DNA from: Actinoplanes sp040639655
Lineage (GTDB): Bacteria > Actinomycetota > Actinomycetes > Mycobacteriales > Micromonosporaceae
Assembly (NCBI RefSeq): GCF_040639655.1
Contig: NZ_JBFAAI010000033.1
Coordinates: 35,428-99,427 of the forward strand
Length of the DNA stretch: 64,000 nucleotides
Reading direction: 5' to 3'
The position numbers and the translations under genes were made by a program. Under the pieces are notes generated by a model. It saw nothing but the letters and a program-made list of their open reading frames with translations. It made no database searches and had not been told where the DNA came from. The stretch's first letter is position 1. Every line of letters starts with the position of its first letter. Below are positions 1-8,420 of this stretch, one piece after another.

Positions 1-13
1 GAGGACACCCACC

Positions 14-2278
14 GTGCCGTTGCAGGTCACCGTCGTCACGCCCGCGGAGGGACCGTCCGGTGCGCGGCGGCCGCTGGAACTGCTGGAGGCCGCCCTGACC
101 CGGGCCGGTCTGGATCTGCGGCGCTTCGACGACGAGGGCCGGTACGCCGAGCATCTGGGCATGCTCGCGCATGTCGCCCGGTCCAGTTCGGCCGTCCTGT
201 ACGTGCTGCACCTCGACGCGGCCCGGCCCGACGAGGCCGCCGTGCGGGCGGCGTCCGAGTTCGTGCTGGCGGTCCGGGTGCACAACGACCGGGTGCCGAT
301 CCTGCTGTTCGGCGAGCAGCTGACGGCGCGGCAGGTGCCCCAGTCGGTGCTGGCGCGCATCGACGGGGTGGTGAACGCCTACGAGGACACCCCCGACTTC
401 CTGGCCCGCAAGATTCAGCGCGAGGTGGCTCACTACCTCGGCCAGCTGGCTCCGCCGTTCTTCGCGGCGCTGATGCGTTACGCCAACGACGGCGCCTACT
501 CCTGGCACTGTCCGGGACATTCCGGCGGTACGGCGTTCCTGAAGAGCCCGGTCGGTACCGTCTTCCACGACTTCTTCGGGGAGAACCTGCTGCGTGCCGA
601 CGTGTGCAACGCCGTGGAGGAGCTCGGTCAGCTGCTCGACCACTCCGGGCCGATCGCCGACAGCGAGCGGCTGGCGGCCAAGACGTTCCGGGCCGACCAT
701 CTGTTCTTCGTCACGAACGGCACCTCCACCTCCAACAAGATCGTGTGGAACTCACTGGTCGGGCCGGGTGACATCGTGGCGGTGGACCGCAACTGCCACA
801 AGTCGATCCTGCATGCCATCGTGCTCACCGGAGCGATTCCGATCTATCTCATGCCGACCCGCAACAAGGCCGGCATCATCGGGCCGATCCCGCGCAGCGA
901 GTTCACCGCCGAGGCGCTGCGGGCCAAGATCGAGGCGAGCCCGCTGATCGCGGACAAGAGCAGGCGGATCCGGCTGCTCGCGCTCACCCAGTCCACCTAC
1001 GACGGCATCATCTATCGCGCCGACGAGCTCCGGAACAGCCTCGACGAGGTCGTCGACGCGCTGCACTTCGACGAGGCGTGGCTGCCGCACGGCTCCTTCC
1101 ATCAGCTGTACGACGGGATGCACGGTGTGGCCAACGATCGCGGGCGCACCGAGCGGACCGTCGTCTATGCCACCCAGTCCACCCACAAGCTGCTCGCGGG
1201 GCTCTCGCAGGCGTCGCAGATCCTCGTCCAGGACACCACCACCGGGCACTTCGACGACCGGGTCTTCGCCCAGGCGTACCGGATGCACACGTCCACGAGC
1301 CCGCAGTACGCCATCATCGCGAGCTGCGACGTGTCGGCGGAGATGATGGCCGGCCGGCGCGGCCGTGCCCTGGTCGAGGAGTCGATCACCGAGGCGATGG
1401 AGTTCCGCCGCACGATCATCCGGATCGGCACGGAGTGCCCGGACTGGTGGTTCGGTGTATGGGGACCGGACACCCCGCCGCGGACCGGCCTGCCGGAACG
1501 GCCCGAGTGGGAGCTGACCCGGGACGCGCGGTGGCACGGCTTCGACCGTGTCGACGACGGCTTCACGATGCTCGACCCGATCAAGGTCACGCTCACCATG
1601 CCGGGCCTCACCGTCCACGGCGAGTTCAGCGCGCCGGGGAAGCCAAGCATCCCGGGCGTGGTGCTGGCCCGCTACCTGGCCGAGCACGGTGTGGTGGTGG
1701 AGAAGACCGGCCTGTACTCGCTGTTCGTGCTGTTCACCATCGGTGTCACCAAGGGGCGCTGGAACTCGCTTGTCGCTGAGCTGCACCGGTTCAAGAGCGC
1801 GTACGACGGCAACGCGAAGATCGAGCGGCTGATGCCGGCCTTCACCGCCATGTTCCCGGGGTACGCCGGCCGGGGACTTCGCGACATCTGCGAGGCCCTG
1901 CACGCGACGTACCGCGACGCCGACCTCGCCGAACTGACCACGGCGATCTACACCGAGCCGGTCGAGCAGGTGACGCCACCGGCCGAGGCATGGACGGCGA
2001 TGGCGGCCGGGCGGGTGGAGCACGTGCCGGTGGAGAGGCTCGCCGGGCGGACGACCGCGGTGCTGCTCACCCCGTACCCGCCGGGCATTCCGTTGCTGGT
2101 GCCGGGGGAGCGGATCAGCGCGTCGATCGTGCGCTTCCTGCGGCACGAGCAGATCCTCGCCGAACGCTGGCCCGGCTTCACCGGCATCACCCACGGCGTC
2201 ACCGAGGAGGACGACGGCGGGCATCGTACGGTCGCCTGCCTGATCGAAGGGCCAGCGTCGAGCCCGCCGCCCGCGTGA
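14..2278 (+). CDS. Orn/Lys/Arg-type PLP-dependent decarboxylase
   Basis: Decarboxylates a basic amino acid to its amine in the cytoplasm; arginine, lysine or ornithine cannot be told apart here. At 754 residues it matches the long enterobacterial inducible decarboxylases. A receiver-like wing (about 1-135) precedes the fold-type-I domain, with HCPGHSGG near 165, FFVTNGTSTSNK near 231, HFDEAWLPHG near 351 (aspartate for the PLP ring nitrogen) and the Schiff-base lysine in STHK (K392); a C-terminal domain follows. The GTG start has GAGG about 9 nt upstream, at the very edge of the window, so a longer N-terminus is not fully excluded. No amino acid/amine antiporter adjoins it on the visible side, unlike acid-resistance operons. 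Confidence 0.92.
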   Translation: MPLQVTVVTPAEGPSGARRPLELLEAALTRAGLDLRRFDDEGRYAEHLGMLAHVARSSSAVLYVLHLDAARPDEAAVRAASEFVLAVRVHNDRVPILLFGEQLTARQVPQSVLARIDGVVNAYEDTPDFLARKIQREVAHYLGQLAPPFFAALMRYANDGAYSWHCPGHSGGTAFLKSPVGTVFHDFFGENLLRADVCNAVEELGQLLDHSGPIADSERLAAKTFRADHLFFVTNGTSTSNKIVWNSLVGPGDIVAVDRNCHKSILHAIVLTGAIPIYLMPTRNKAGIIGPIPRSEFTAEALRAKIEASPLIADKSRRIRLLALTQSTYDGIIYRADELRNSLDEVVDALHFDEAWLPHGSFHQLYDGMHGVANDRGRTERTVVYATQSTHKLLAGLSQASQILVQDTTTGHFDDRVFAQAYRMHTSTSPQYAIIASCDVSAEMMAGRRGRALVEESITEAMEFRRTIIRIGTECPDWWFGVWGPDTPPRTGLPERPEWELTRDARWHGFDRVDDGFTMLDPIKVTLTMPGLTVHGEFSAPGKPSIPGVVLARYLAEHGVVVEKTGLYSLFVLFTIGVTKGRWNSLVAELHRFKSAYDGNAKIERLMPAFTAMFPGYAGRGLRDICEALHATYRDADLAELTTAIYTEPVEQVTPPAEAWTAMAAGRVEHVPVERLAGRTTAVLLTPYPPGIPLLVPGERISASIVRFLRHEQILAERWPGFTGITHGVTEEDDGGHRTVACLIEGPASSPPPA

Positions 2279-2313
2279 GGCATGTGACCCGGGCGATGAG
2301 TCCGGGAGGGACC

Positions 2314-2319
2314 TAGACT
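2314..2319 (+). promoter_or_regulatory. -10 box of a probable leaderless promoter
   Basis: TAGACT ends 8 nt before the GTG of the LLM oxidoreductase gene and no ribosome binding site lies between them. Confidence 0.5.
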
Positions 2320-2327
2320 CGGCAGGC

Positions 2328-3164
2328 GTGACGACTCTCGGTGTGGTCTTCCGGCCCCAGAACCCGCCCGAACGGCTCCGGCCGGTGGCCCGCGCCGCGG
2401 ATGAGGCGGGCCTGGAGGAGCTGTGGCTCTGGGAGGACTGCTTCCTCGAGAGCGGTATCGCCGCCGCGGCCGCCGCGCTCGCCTGGACCGAGCGGCTGAG
2501 CGTCGGCATCGGCCTGCTGCCGGTGCCGTTCCGTAACGTCGCCGTGATGGCCATGGAGGCAGCCACGCTGCACCGGCTCTTCCCCGACCGGGCGATCATC
2601 ACCGTCGGTCACGGCGTCCAGGATTGGATGGGTCAGGTCGGCGCCCGGGTCGCGTCGCCGTTGACCCTGTTGCGCGAGCACGTGAGTGCGTTGAAGGCGC
2701 TGCTGGCCGGCGAGACCGTCACGACCTCCGGGCGTTACGTGCAGCTGGACAAGGTGAAGCTCGACTACCCGCCGCCGGGGGCGGCCCCGGTCTACGCCGG
2801 CGCTACCGGGCCCAGGACCCGCGCCCTCGCCTGTGAGATCGCCGACGGCATCCTGCTGACGGCCGGGACTCCGGTGGAGGAGGTGGCGGCCGTCCGGGGC
2901 GCGGCGAAGGCGATCACGGTCTACGTGCATGCGGCCACCGGTTCTGACGCCGGCGAACGGATGGCCCGTGAACTCGATTTCTGGGGCGAGTCCGACAAGA
3001 CGGCGACCACGGCGGTCGGTGGTGCCGCCGACATCGCCGCCGTCGTGAACCGTTACCGGGCCGCGGGCGCCGACGCCGTGATTCTGCAGCCCACCGCCGA
3101 CGAACCCGACCTCGAGGGCTTCGTACGGTTCGTCGCGAAGGACGTCCGCGCCCTGGTCGTGTGA
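2328..3164 (+). CDS. LLM-class flavin-dependent oxidoreductase
   Basis: A luciferase-like TIM-barrel oxidoreductase of 278 residues that should use reduced FMN or F420; substrate unknown. Supporting segments are the N-terminal barrel strand TLGVVFRPQNPPERL, the WEDCFLESG turn near 38, the LSVGIGLLPVPFRNVAVMAM stretch near 60, RAIITVGHGVQDWMGQVG near 90 and KVKLDYPPPGAAPVYAGATG near 142, all in the positions seen in this superfamily. It is somewhat shorter than typical members (about 300-340 residues). The GTG start follows a TAGACT box closely, so translation is probably leaderless. It stands alone, 49 nt after the decarboxylase. Confidence 0.85.
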   Translation: MTTLGVVFRPQNPPERLRPVARAADEAGLEELWLWEDCFLESGIAAAAAALAWTERLSVGIGLLPVPFRNVAVMAMEAATLHRLFPDRAIITVGHGVQDWMGQVGARVASPLTLLREHVSALKALLAGETVTTSGRYVQLDKVKLDYPPPGAAPVYAGATGPRTRALACEIADGILLTAGTPVEEVAAVRGAAKAITVYVHAATGSDAGERMARELDFWGESDKTATTAVGGAADIAAVVNRYRAAGADAVILQPTADEPDLEGFVRFVAKDVRALVV

Positions 3165-3249
3165 CACAGGTGACGGATCTCAGTGGTCGCCGGCACGGGC
3201 GATGTCACCGGGGCGGTTTCCGCCGGGCTCCGGCGGGCATTGCGTTGAC

Positions 3250-3606
3250 ATGTTCCCTGCGGAGAATTTGCGCGAATGGCGCGGTGAGAACGTCGTCGAC
3301 CCCGACGGCGACAAGATCGGTGAGCTCGAGGCCGTCTACGTCGACACCATCGACGACGAACCGGCGTTCGCGACGGTCCGGGTGGGATTCATCGGGCGGC
3401 ATCGGCTCGTCTTCGTCCCGCTCGCCGGTGCGACCGTCAGCCCCAAGGCGCTCCGGGTCCGCTACAGCAAGAAGCTGGTCGGGGACGCACCGAGCATCGG
3501 CCTGGACGGCGAGCTGGAGGCCGGTGACGAACCCGGCGTGTTCGCCCACTACGGACTGCCCTATCAGGCCGGTGCCTCCGGCGCCCGGCGGCTCGCCCGG
3601 AGGTGA
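3250..3606 (+). CDS. PRC-barrel domain protein
   Basis: Small PRC-barrel protein of 118 residues from the chosen ATG. The barrel runs from about 5 to 80: LREWRGENVVDPDGDKIGEL, then the strand pair around EPAFATVRVGFIGRHRLVFVPL and the KALRVRYSKKLV edge. The tail EPGVFAHYGLPY is the usual ending of actinobacterial PRC-barrel proteins. PRC barrels occur in photosynthetic reaction centres and in RNA-processing proteins; in actinomycetes most stand-alone copies have no known role. An in-frame start exists at 3202 but its 16 extra residues (GRFPPGSGGHC) look non-coding. The stop overlaps the 12-bp palindrome TGACCCGGGTCA shared with the convergent DUF1048 stop. Confidence 0.8.
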   Translation: MFPAENLREWRGENVVDPDGDKIGELEAVYVDTIDDEPAFATVRVGFIGRHRLVFVPLAGATVSPKALRVRYSKKLVGDAPSIGLDGELEAGDEPGVFAHYGLPYQAGASGARRLARR

Positions 3607-3612
3607 CCCGGG

Positions 3613-3924
3613 TCAGGGTCTCCCGGCGACTGACTCCTGGCACAGATCCGCGTAGGTACGCGAGTCCTTGATCAGCTCATCGGCGAAGGCGGCGACGTCG
3701 GTGCCGATGAGCTGCCGGACGCCCCTGCCCGTGGCGGCGCCCTCCTCGAAGAAGTCGACGATCCCGGAGAGCAGAGGTCCGTCGGCGAGGTCGATCGGCC
3801 CGACCTTGAACAGGTACTTCTGCATCTCCCGGTAGACGATCCGGTAGTCCGGCGGGAGGGCCTTGACGCGGGCCACGTGTGCCCGCCACTGCTTCTTGCC
3901 CTCGATGATGTCCTGGATGCCCAT
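3613..3924 (-). CDS. DUF1048 protein, second copy
   Basis: DUF1048-family protein of 103 residues, all-helical, function unknown. Recognisable segments are the N-terminal MGIQDIIEGKKQWRAHVARV, then LPPDYRIVYREMQKYLFKVG, then the GRGVRQLIGTDVAAFADELI block near 70-90. It starts one base after the stop of the preceding DUF1048 gene on the same strand, so the two are surely cotranscribed with the PadR gene. The paired copies differ a lot in sequence and look like an old duplication. In Gram-positive bacteria DUF1048 genes commonly sit beside PadR regulators. Confidence 0.85.
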   Translation of the reverse strand: MGIQDIIEGKKQWRAHVARVKALPPDYRIVYREMQKYLFKVGPIDLADGPLLSGIVDFFEEGAATGRGVRQLIGTDVAAFADELIKDSRTYADLCQESVAGRP

Positions 3925-3925
3925 G

Positions 3926-4282
3926 TCAGTCTCCCAGCCGGCTCAGTTTCCGGGCGACGCCGGCGTTCAGCTGTTCACGCCAGCGGTCGCGGTAGGTCCG
4001 GGCGCCCTTGCCGCCGGCCAGCGCCGTGCAGAAGGCGGGGATGTCATGGCCGAGCACCTCCTGAACGCCCTGGCCCTCCGCCGCGGCTTCCTCGAGCACT
4101 CCCAGCGCGGCGTCGAGGATGGGTGTCAGGTTGCGGCCCGCGAAGTCGCCGTACGGATAAAGGTTGCCCTTGATCTGTTCCCATGCCGCCCGGTGATCGG
4201 CCGGCAGAGCCTGCGCCCGGATCTCGAACGCGTTCCATTCCCTGGTGAGGTCGCTGCCGGTGACGGTGTCCCAGAAGCTCAT
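3926..4282 (-). CDS. DUF1048 protein, first copy
   Basis: DUF1048-family protein of 118 residues, predicted helical and cytoplasmic, function unknown. The pattern W-D-T-V-T-G then LPADHRAAWEQIKGNLYPYG then GQGVQEVLGHDIPAFCTALA repeats the layout of the downstream copy. Its ATG overlaps the TGA of the PadR gene (ATGA at 4279-4282), pointing to coupled translation. In PadR systems the partner is usually the gene the repressor controls, so this operon probably represses itself until a signal relieves PadR. Confidence 0.85.
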   Translation of the reverse strand: MSFWDTVTGSDLTREWNAFEIRAQALPADHRAAWEQIKGNLYPYGDFAGRNLTPILDAALGVLEEAAAEGQGVQEVLGHDIPAFCTALAGGKGARTYRDRWREQLNAGVARKLSRLGD

Positions 4283-4605
4283 CTGCCACCCTCCCTGAGC
4301 TTGTCGATGCGGGACGAGACGTACTGCCATTTCGCCCAGAACGTCGCGAGCTCCGTGCGTCCGGCGTCGTTGAGGGCGTAGAACTTGCGCGGCGGACCCA
4401 CTTCGGACGGTCGCTTCGTCACCTGGACGAGGCCGTTGCGCTCGAGGCGCAGCAGGATGGTGTACACCGTCCCGTCGATGACGTCGGTGAAGCCGAGATC
4501 GTTGAGCCGGCGGGTGATGGCGTATCCGTAGGTCTCCTCGCTCCCGATGATCTCGAGCACGCATCCCTCCAGCGTGCCTTTGAGCATTTCCGTCAGGTCC
4601 TCCAT
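4279..4605 (-). CDS. PadR-family transcriptional regulator
   Basis: Winged-helix repressor of 108 residues, the short PadR (subfamily 2) type. The start MEDLTEMLKGTLEGCVLEII is canonical; SEETYGYAITRRLNDLGF is the recognition-helix region, GTVYTILLRLERNGLV the wing approach, and GPPRKFYALNDAGRTEL the beta-wing hairpin. The last 25 residues form the dimerisation helix. AGGGGG lies about 6 nt before this ATG. An upstream start would add 45 residues unlike the family. It leads a three-gene operon with two DUF1048 genes and probably binds the direct repeats at 4641-4679 in its own promoter. Confidence 0.92.
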   Translation of the reverse strand: MEDLTEMLKGTLEGCVLEIIGSEETYGYAITRRLNDLGFTDVIDGTVYTILLRLERNGLVQVTKRPSEVGPPRKFYALNDAGRTELATFWAKWQYVSSRIDKLREGGR

Positions 4606-4640
4606 CGCGGCCCCCTGTCCGGCGCCTCGGTACCCGGTAC

Positions 4641-4679
4641 CACCGAGTACCGCTATAACGTAGCACCGAGTACCGCTAT
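4641..4679. promoter_or_regulatory. Direct repeats upstream of padR, candidate PadR operator
   Basis: CACCGAGTACCGCTAT occurs at 4641-4656 and again at 4664-4679, an exact 16-bp repeat at a 23-bp period. A degenerate third element (GGTAGTACCGAATAG) follows at 4682-4696, and GGTACCCGGTACC-like sequence precedes at 4629-4642. The set lies 36-90 bp before the PadR start codon, where autoregulatory PadR sites are found. Confidence 0.6.
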
Positions 4680-4696
4680 CCGGTAGTACCGAATAG

Positions 4697-4946
4697 CTGG
4701 GGAGTTGCGGATGGGGGCGACCACGGAACACGACCCACACCTACGGAACTCCGAGGACGCTCGCGAGGCTCGTGCACCGCCTCGCACTGCGCCGGGCACC
4801 GATCGTTGTCGGTCACGCCGACACGGCCGGGCGGCTGTCACGTACATCCCGGTGACGGGAACGTCCCGCATCTGCGGGACCCGGCGGGATTCGCCGACCT
4901 GCTGCGCACCGCGCGCCGATGGCCGACGGATGCCCGCCGGCACCCG
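4697..4946. other. Intergenic stretch between padR and lectin genes
   Basis: Together with the repeat region this makes about 340 bases without a gene. Apart from the PadR repeats I see no credible coding sequence, hairpin or RNA gene. Open frames crossing it on both strands lack family resemblance. Confidence 0.4.
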
Positions 4947-5453
4947 TCAACGCAGCCGGAACTGCTGGTTCTGTGCGCCGCTGCAGCGGTACTGCTGGAT
5001 GTCGGTGTCATCGGCGGTGCTGGAACCCCAGACGTCGAGGCACTTGCCGCTGTGCCGCACCACGATCTCCTTGTATCCGCCGCTACCGGGTGCCAGGCGC
5101 CACCGCTGGTTCGATCCTCCGTTGCAGCGGTACTGCCGCACGTCGGCCTCGTCCGCGTCACTGGAGCCGGACACGTCGAGGCACTTGCCGCTGTGCCGCG
5201 CGATGATCTCGTAGTAGCCGCCGCCGCGGGAGGCCAGACGCCATTGCTGGTTGTTCCCACCGTGGCAGCGGTACTGCAACACGTCGGCGTCGTCGACAGA
5301 ACTCGCGCCCCGCACGTCGACGCATTTGCCGCTGTGCCGGGCGATGATCTCGTAATAGGTGTTCCCGGCCTGTACGGGTGCCGCGACGGCGCCGGCGCCG
5401 AGGCCGGTCGCGATCGTCAGAGTCAACAGGCGGATCATCCTGTTCATGGTCAT
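4947..5453 (-). CDS. Secreted ricin-type beta-trefoil lectin
   Basis: Secreted carbohydrate-binding protein of 168 residues made of a signal peptide (about 1-29, ending near VAAPVQAG) and one complete beta-trefoil. Three near-identical subdomains each carry the pattern YYEIIARHSGKCLDV, then D-A-D-V-x-Q-Y-R-C, then a QxW-type motif (QQW, QRW, QQF); the third has Phe in place of Trp. No catalytic domain is attached, so it probably acts as a free lectin on extracellular polysaccharide. A second ATG two codons in (5447) is nearly as likely as the start. The three internal repeats are also visible at DNA level about 42-46 codons apart. Confidence 0.9.
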   Translation of the reverse strand: MTMNRMIRLLTLTIATGLGAGAVAAPVQAGNTYYEIIARHSGKCVDVRGASSVDDADVLQYRCHGGNNQQWRLASRGGGYYEIIARHSGKCLDVSGSSDADEADVRQYRCNGGSNQRWRLAPGSGGYKEIVVRHSGKCLDVWGSSTADDTDIQQYRCSGAQNQQFRLR

Positions 5454-5802
5454 CTCTACGCTCTCAGTGAGTCACGAACGACCGGTATCCGTCACGGAGT
5501 GTAGGCACCGCTGATCCGGCCGCGGGCCGGTTCGGCCAATGCCGCAGCGGGTTCAGGTCGGCCCTGCCGCAGGTGGACGACGTCCATCCCGGCCGGCGCC
5601 GGTGCTTCCGGCGGCGTCGCGTACCTGCTGAAGAATGAGCCCGGCCATCGGCCGGATCGTCTGCGTGCCGCGCCGTTCGAGGGACGGTTGCGGCCGGCCG
5701 GCTGTCCGATTTTGACCGGACACTCGAACGGATCTGCGTTCCTCCGGCGCGGGCGGGCGAAAGAATCCTGGTCTTCCGCCGAACACGAGGAGACCCACAC
5801 TC
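5454..5802. other. Divergent intergenic region
   Basis: About 350 bases between the divergent lectin and lamin-tail genes. It holds an inverted repeat TGTCCG-N8-CGGACA at 5702-5721 that includes a -35-like TTGACC, and a GAGGAG ribosome binding site just before 5803. I see no gene. Confidence 0.4.
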
Positions 5803-6255
5803 ATGCGTCGCATCACGCTGGGGACGATCAGCGCCCTTGCCATCGCCGCCGGCACCCTTGTCGCGGCAGCGCCGGCCCAGGCCGCGCCCGCGCTGCGGTT
5901 CCACTCCACCCAGTACGACTCGCCAGGTAAGGACACCCGGTCGAACGCCTCGCTCAACGCGGAGTGGATCGCACTGGTGAACACCGGCACCACCGCGGTC
6001 AACCTGTCCGGCTGGAAGATCGTCGACAAGTCGAAGACGTACACCTTCGGCAACGTCACGATCGCCGGCAAGGGCGGCAAGGTCTACCTGCACACCGGAA
6101 AGGGCACCAACTCCAGGACCCACCTGTACTGGGGCTCCGGCAACTACGTCTGGAACAACACCGGCGACACCGCCACCCTCCGGACGAAGGCCGGCAAGAC
6201 CCACGACACCTGCAAATGGGGCAACAAGACCGGGCGTACGCGCATCGCATGCTGA
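5803..6255 (+). CDS. Secreted lamin-tail-domain (LTD) protein
   Basis: Exported protein of 150 residues: signal peptide about 1-28 (MRRITLGTISAL..APAQAA) followed by a single lamin-tail immunoglobulin-like domain. The diagnostic strands are AEWIALVNTGTTAVNLSGWKI and TYTFGNVTIAGKGGKVYLHT, then LYWGSGNYVWNNTGDTATL. Two cysteines near the C-terminus (CKWGNKTGRTRIAC) probably form a disulfide. Stand-alone LTD proteins are common in actinomycetes, with no established role beyond binding or surface association. GAGGAG lies about 9 nt before the ATG. Confidence 0.88.
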   Translation: MRRITLGTISALAIAAGTLVAAAPAQAAPALRFHSTQYDSPGKDTRSNASLNAEWIALVNTGTTAVNLSGWKIVDKSKTYTFGNVTIAGKGGKVYLHTGKGTNSRTHLYWGSGNYVWNNTGDTATLRTKAGKTHDTCKWGNKTGRTRIAC

Positions 6256-6298
6256 TCCGAATCGGTCCGGGACCATCCGACCGTGCTGGAGGTCCCGG

Positions 6299-7093
6299 TC
6301 ACCGCGGCGGCGTCCACTCGTAGTGCCTTGACGTGGTGATCTGGTGGAAGCCGGATCGGCGCAGGATGGGCGCGCTGTGCGGGGACGCGTCGACGTGCAG
6401 GAGCCGGTAACCGCGGGCGTCCGCGTCCCGGGCGCGAGCGGCGAGTATCGCCCGGTAGACGCCACGCCCGCGCCAGTCCGGCAGCGTCGCGCCGCCGAGC
6501 AGGGCAACGAAGTCGGTGCCGGGGTGGTAGATCGACCAGGCGCTGCAGACCAGCCGATCACCGTCCTCGGCCGCCAGGACGGTGATCTGGCCGGGATCGG
6601 CGGACAACCGGGCGCCGAGATCGCCGGCGACCCACGAGCAGTCGAATCCCCACACCGCGGTCTGTTGATCGGCGATGCGGCGCAGATCGGCGGGCTCACT
6701 GATGCGCCGCAGCACCACGCCGTCGGGCAGAACCGGTTCGGCGGCGACCTCGTCGGCGTACCCGAGTAGCACCGCCGACTGCTGCTGCGGTACGAAACCG
6801 GCCGCGATGAGCCGTTCGGGAAGGTCCTCGGGTAGGTCGTGGGCCCGTACCTTCCACTCGACGCCCTGCCCGCGGGCCTCGAAGTAGTCGCGTTGCCGGG
6901 CGATCAGCCGGTCCAGGTCGGCACCGGTGAGACCGACATCGCGTGGTGCCCGGATGCGTCCCATGTGCTCGCCGACGATCCGCCGGACCGGCCCGTCGTA
7001 TTCGTGGATCACCCCGGCCGGAACGACTTCGAGTGGCAGGCGCATGTGCGCGTCGTAGGCGGCCAGTAGGGCATCGATATCGGCCATGGTCAC
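6299..7093 (-). CDS. GNAT-family N-acetyltransferase
   Basis: Cytoplasmic acetyl-CoA-dependent acyltransferase of 264 residues with substrate unknown. The C-terminal half is a GNAT fold: VVLRRISEPADLRRIADQQ opens it, LLGGATLPDWRGRGVYRAIL contains the acetyl-CoA pyrophosphate loop (RGRGVY), and LHVDASPHSAPILRRSGFH is motif B. The N-terminal 120 residues resemble a degenerate second GNAT half, as in tandem-GNAT actinobacterial proteins. A second ATG lies two codons in. It converges on the LTD gene and stands alone. Confidence 0.85.
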   Translation of the reverse strand: MTMADIDALLAAYDAHMRLPLEVVPAGVIHEYDGPVRRIVGEHMGRIRAPRDVGLTGADLDRLIARQRDYFEARGQGVEWKVRAHDLPEDLPERLIAAGFVPQQQSAVLLGYADEVAAEPVLPDGVVLRRISEPADLRRIADQQTAVWGFDCSWVAGDLGARLSADPGQITVLAAEDGDRLVCSAWSIYHPGTDFVALLGGATLPDWRGRGVYRAILAARARDADARGYRLLHVDASPHSAPILRRSGFHQITTSRHYEWTPPR

Positions 7094-7239
7094 ATGGTGC
7101 CGTAATGCGCCCCCGGCCGTGGACCGGCCCGCGGCGGGTCAGTGGGACAGGCGCGGGCTCGGGGCCGAAACGTGGTCCGATGGTCCGGACGGCAGGGCGC
7201 CGCGCCGCGCGTGGCTGATCCTGGCGGGCCACCGGTGGG

Positions 7240-7245
7240 TAGGCT
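7240..7245 (+). promoter_or_regulatory. -10 box of a probable leaderless promoter
   Basis: TAGGCT ends 7 nt before the GTG of the NYN-LOTUS gene, with no ribosome binding site between. Confidence 0.55.
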
Positions 7246-7252
7246 GAGCCAC

Positions 7253-8320
7253 GTGGATCAAGAAGAGCGAATCGCCATGTTCCTGGATTACGAGAACCTG
7301 GCGATCGGCGCCCGCGATCATCTCGGTGGGATGGCGTTCGACCTGCGGCCCGTCGCCGACGCGCTCGCCGAACGCGGGCGCGTCGTCGTGCGCCGGGCGT
7401 ATGCCGACTGGTCCTACTTCGATGAGGACCGGCGCATGCTGACCCGCTCGCACGTCGAGCTGATCGACATCCCGCAGAAGATGGGCGCGTCCCGCAAGAA
7501 CGCGGCCGACATCAAGATGGTCGTCGACGCGCTCGAGGCAGCCTTCGAACGGCAGTACATCTCGACGTTCGTGCTGTGCACCGGCGACAGCGACTTCACC
7601 CCGCTGGTGCACAAGCTACGGGAACTCAACAAGCGGGTGATCGGGGTGGGAGTCGAGCGCACCACGTCGGCGCTGCTGCCGCCGGCCTGCGACGAGTTCC
7701 TGTTCTACGACCGGCTCGACGGGGTGGAGGTGCCGGTGTCCCGGCCGCGACGCGCCCGCCCCGAGCCGGTCCGGGCACCCGAGCCGGTGAAGGTCCCCGA
7801 GCCGGTCGTGGAGCCGGTCGTGGAGGAGGCGCCCGCCCGGGACGCCGAGTCGCTTGCGACGCTGGTCGCCCAGACCGTGTCGGGTCTGCTGCGCAGCGCC
7901 GACGGCACGGTCACCGCGTCGACGCTGAAACGGACACTGCTGCGTAAGGACTCCACGTTCAGCGAGGCCGACTACGGGTTCCGGGCGTTCGGTGAACTGC
8001 TTCGCCACCTGGCCGACGGCAACGTCATCGAACTCAGCGTCGGCCAGGCCAAGGGCGACCCGGAGGTGTCACTGCCCGAACACGGCGACCGGGAGGCCGC
8101 GTTCGGGCTGCTCGCGACCGTGGTGGCCGACGTCGGGCCGGTGGCGCTGTCCGCGTTGAAGAACCGGGTGGTGAAAGCGTCGCCGGGGTTCAGCGAGAAG
8201 AAGCTCGGCTATCGCAGCTTCCTGCAGTTCGCGAAGGCGGCGGCCACCGCGGGCGCCGTCGAACTGGCCTGGAACCCCGACGCCGACGACTACCTGCTGA
8301 CCGCACCGTCAGGGCGTTGA
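7253..8320 (+). CDS. NYN-domain ribonuclease-like protein with two OST-HTH/LOTUS domains
   Basis: Predicted RNA-acting protein of 355 residues. Residues about 5-155 form a NYN (PIN-like) nuclease fold with the acidic set expected for metal binding: MFLDYEN (D12), AADIKMVVD (D86) and CTGDSDF (D112, D114). A Pro/Glu/Val linker (about 163-195, repeated EPV) joins two OST-HTH/LOTUS modules, about 197-270 and 283-350, each ending in the GYRSF/GFRAF-type helix. LOTUS domains bind RNA or partner proteins in eukaryotes; the bacterial NYN-LOTUS substrates are unknown. The start is GTG 7 nt after TAGGCT, so the mRNA is probably leaderless; an upstream in-frame start would add low-quality sequence. Confidence 0.88.
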   Translation: MDQEERIAMFLDYENLAIGARDHLGGMAFDLRPVADALAERGRVVVRRAYADWSYFDEDRRMLTRSHVELIDIPQKMGASRKNAADIKMVVDALEAAFERQYISTFVLCTGDSDFTPLVHKLRELNKRVIGVGVERTTSALLPPACDEFLFYDRLDGVEVPVSRPRRARPEPVRAPEPVKVPEPVVEPVVEEAPARDAESLATLVAQTVSGLLRSADGTVTASTLKRTLLRKDSTFSEADYGFRAFGELLRHLADGNVIELSVGQAKGDPEVSLPEHGDREAAFGLLATVVADVGPVALSALKNRVVKASPGFSEKKLGYRSFLQFAKAAATAGAVELAWNPDADDYLLTAPSGR

Positions 8321-8420
8321 CGTCCCGGCCGGAGAACTTCCGCCCGATGGTGGCGACTGCACGTCATGGCTTCAACGCGAGTGGCTGAGGACGGCACCGC
8401 CAGCCGAATTTTCCGGGGCT

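Noticed and set aside
752..2602. A 616-codon open frame antisense to the decarboxylase, and similar long antisense frames at 14754-16220, 18002-20005, 20779-22065, 23926-25860, 43409-44803 and 48135-49811
   Set aside because: They mirror well-recognised genes, consist of Arg/Gly/Ala/Pro-rich sequence, and arise because GC-rich third positions remove stop codons on the other strand.
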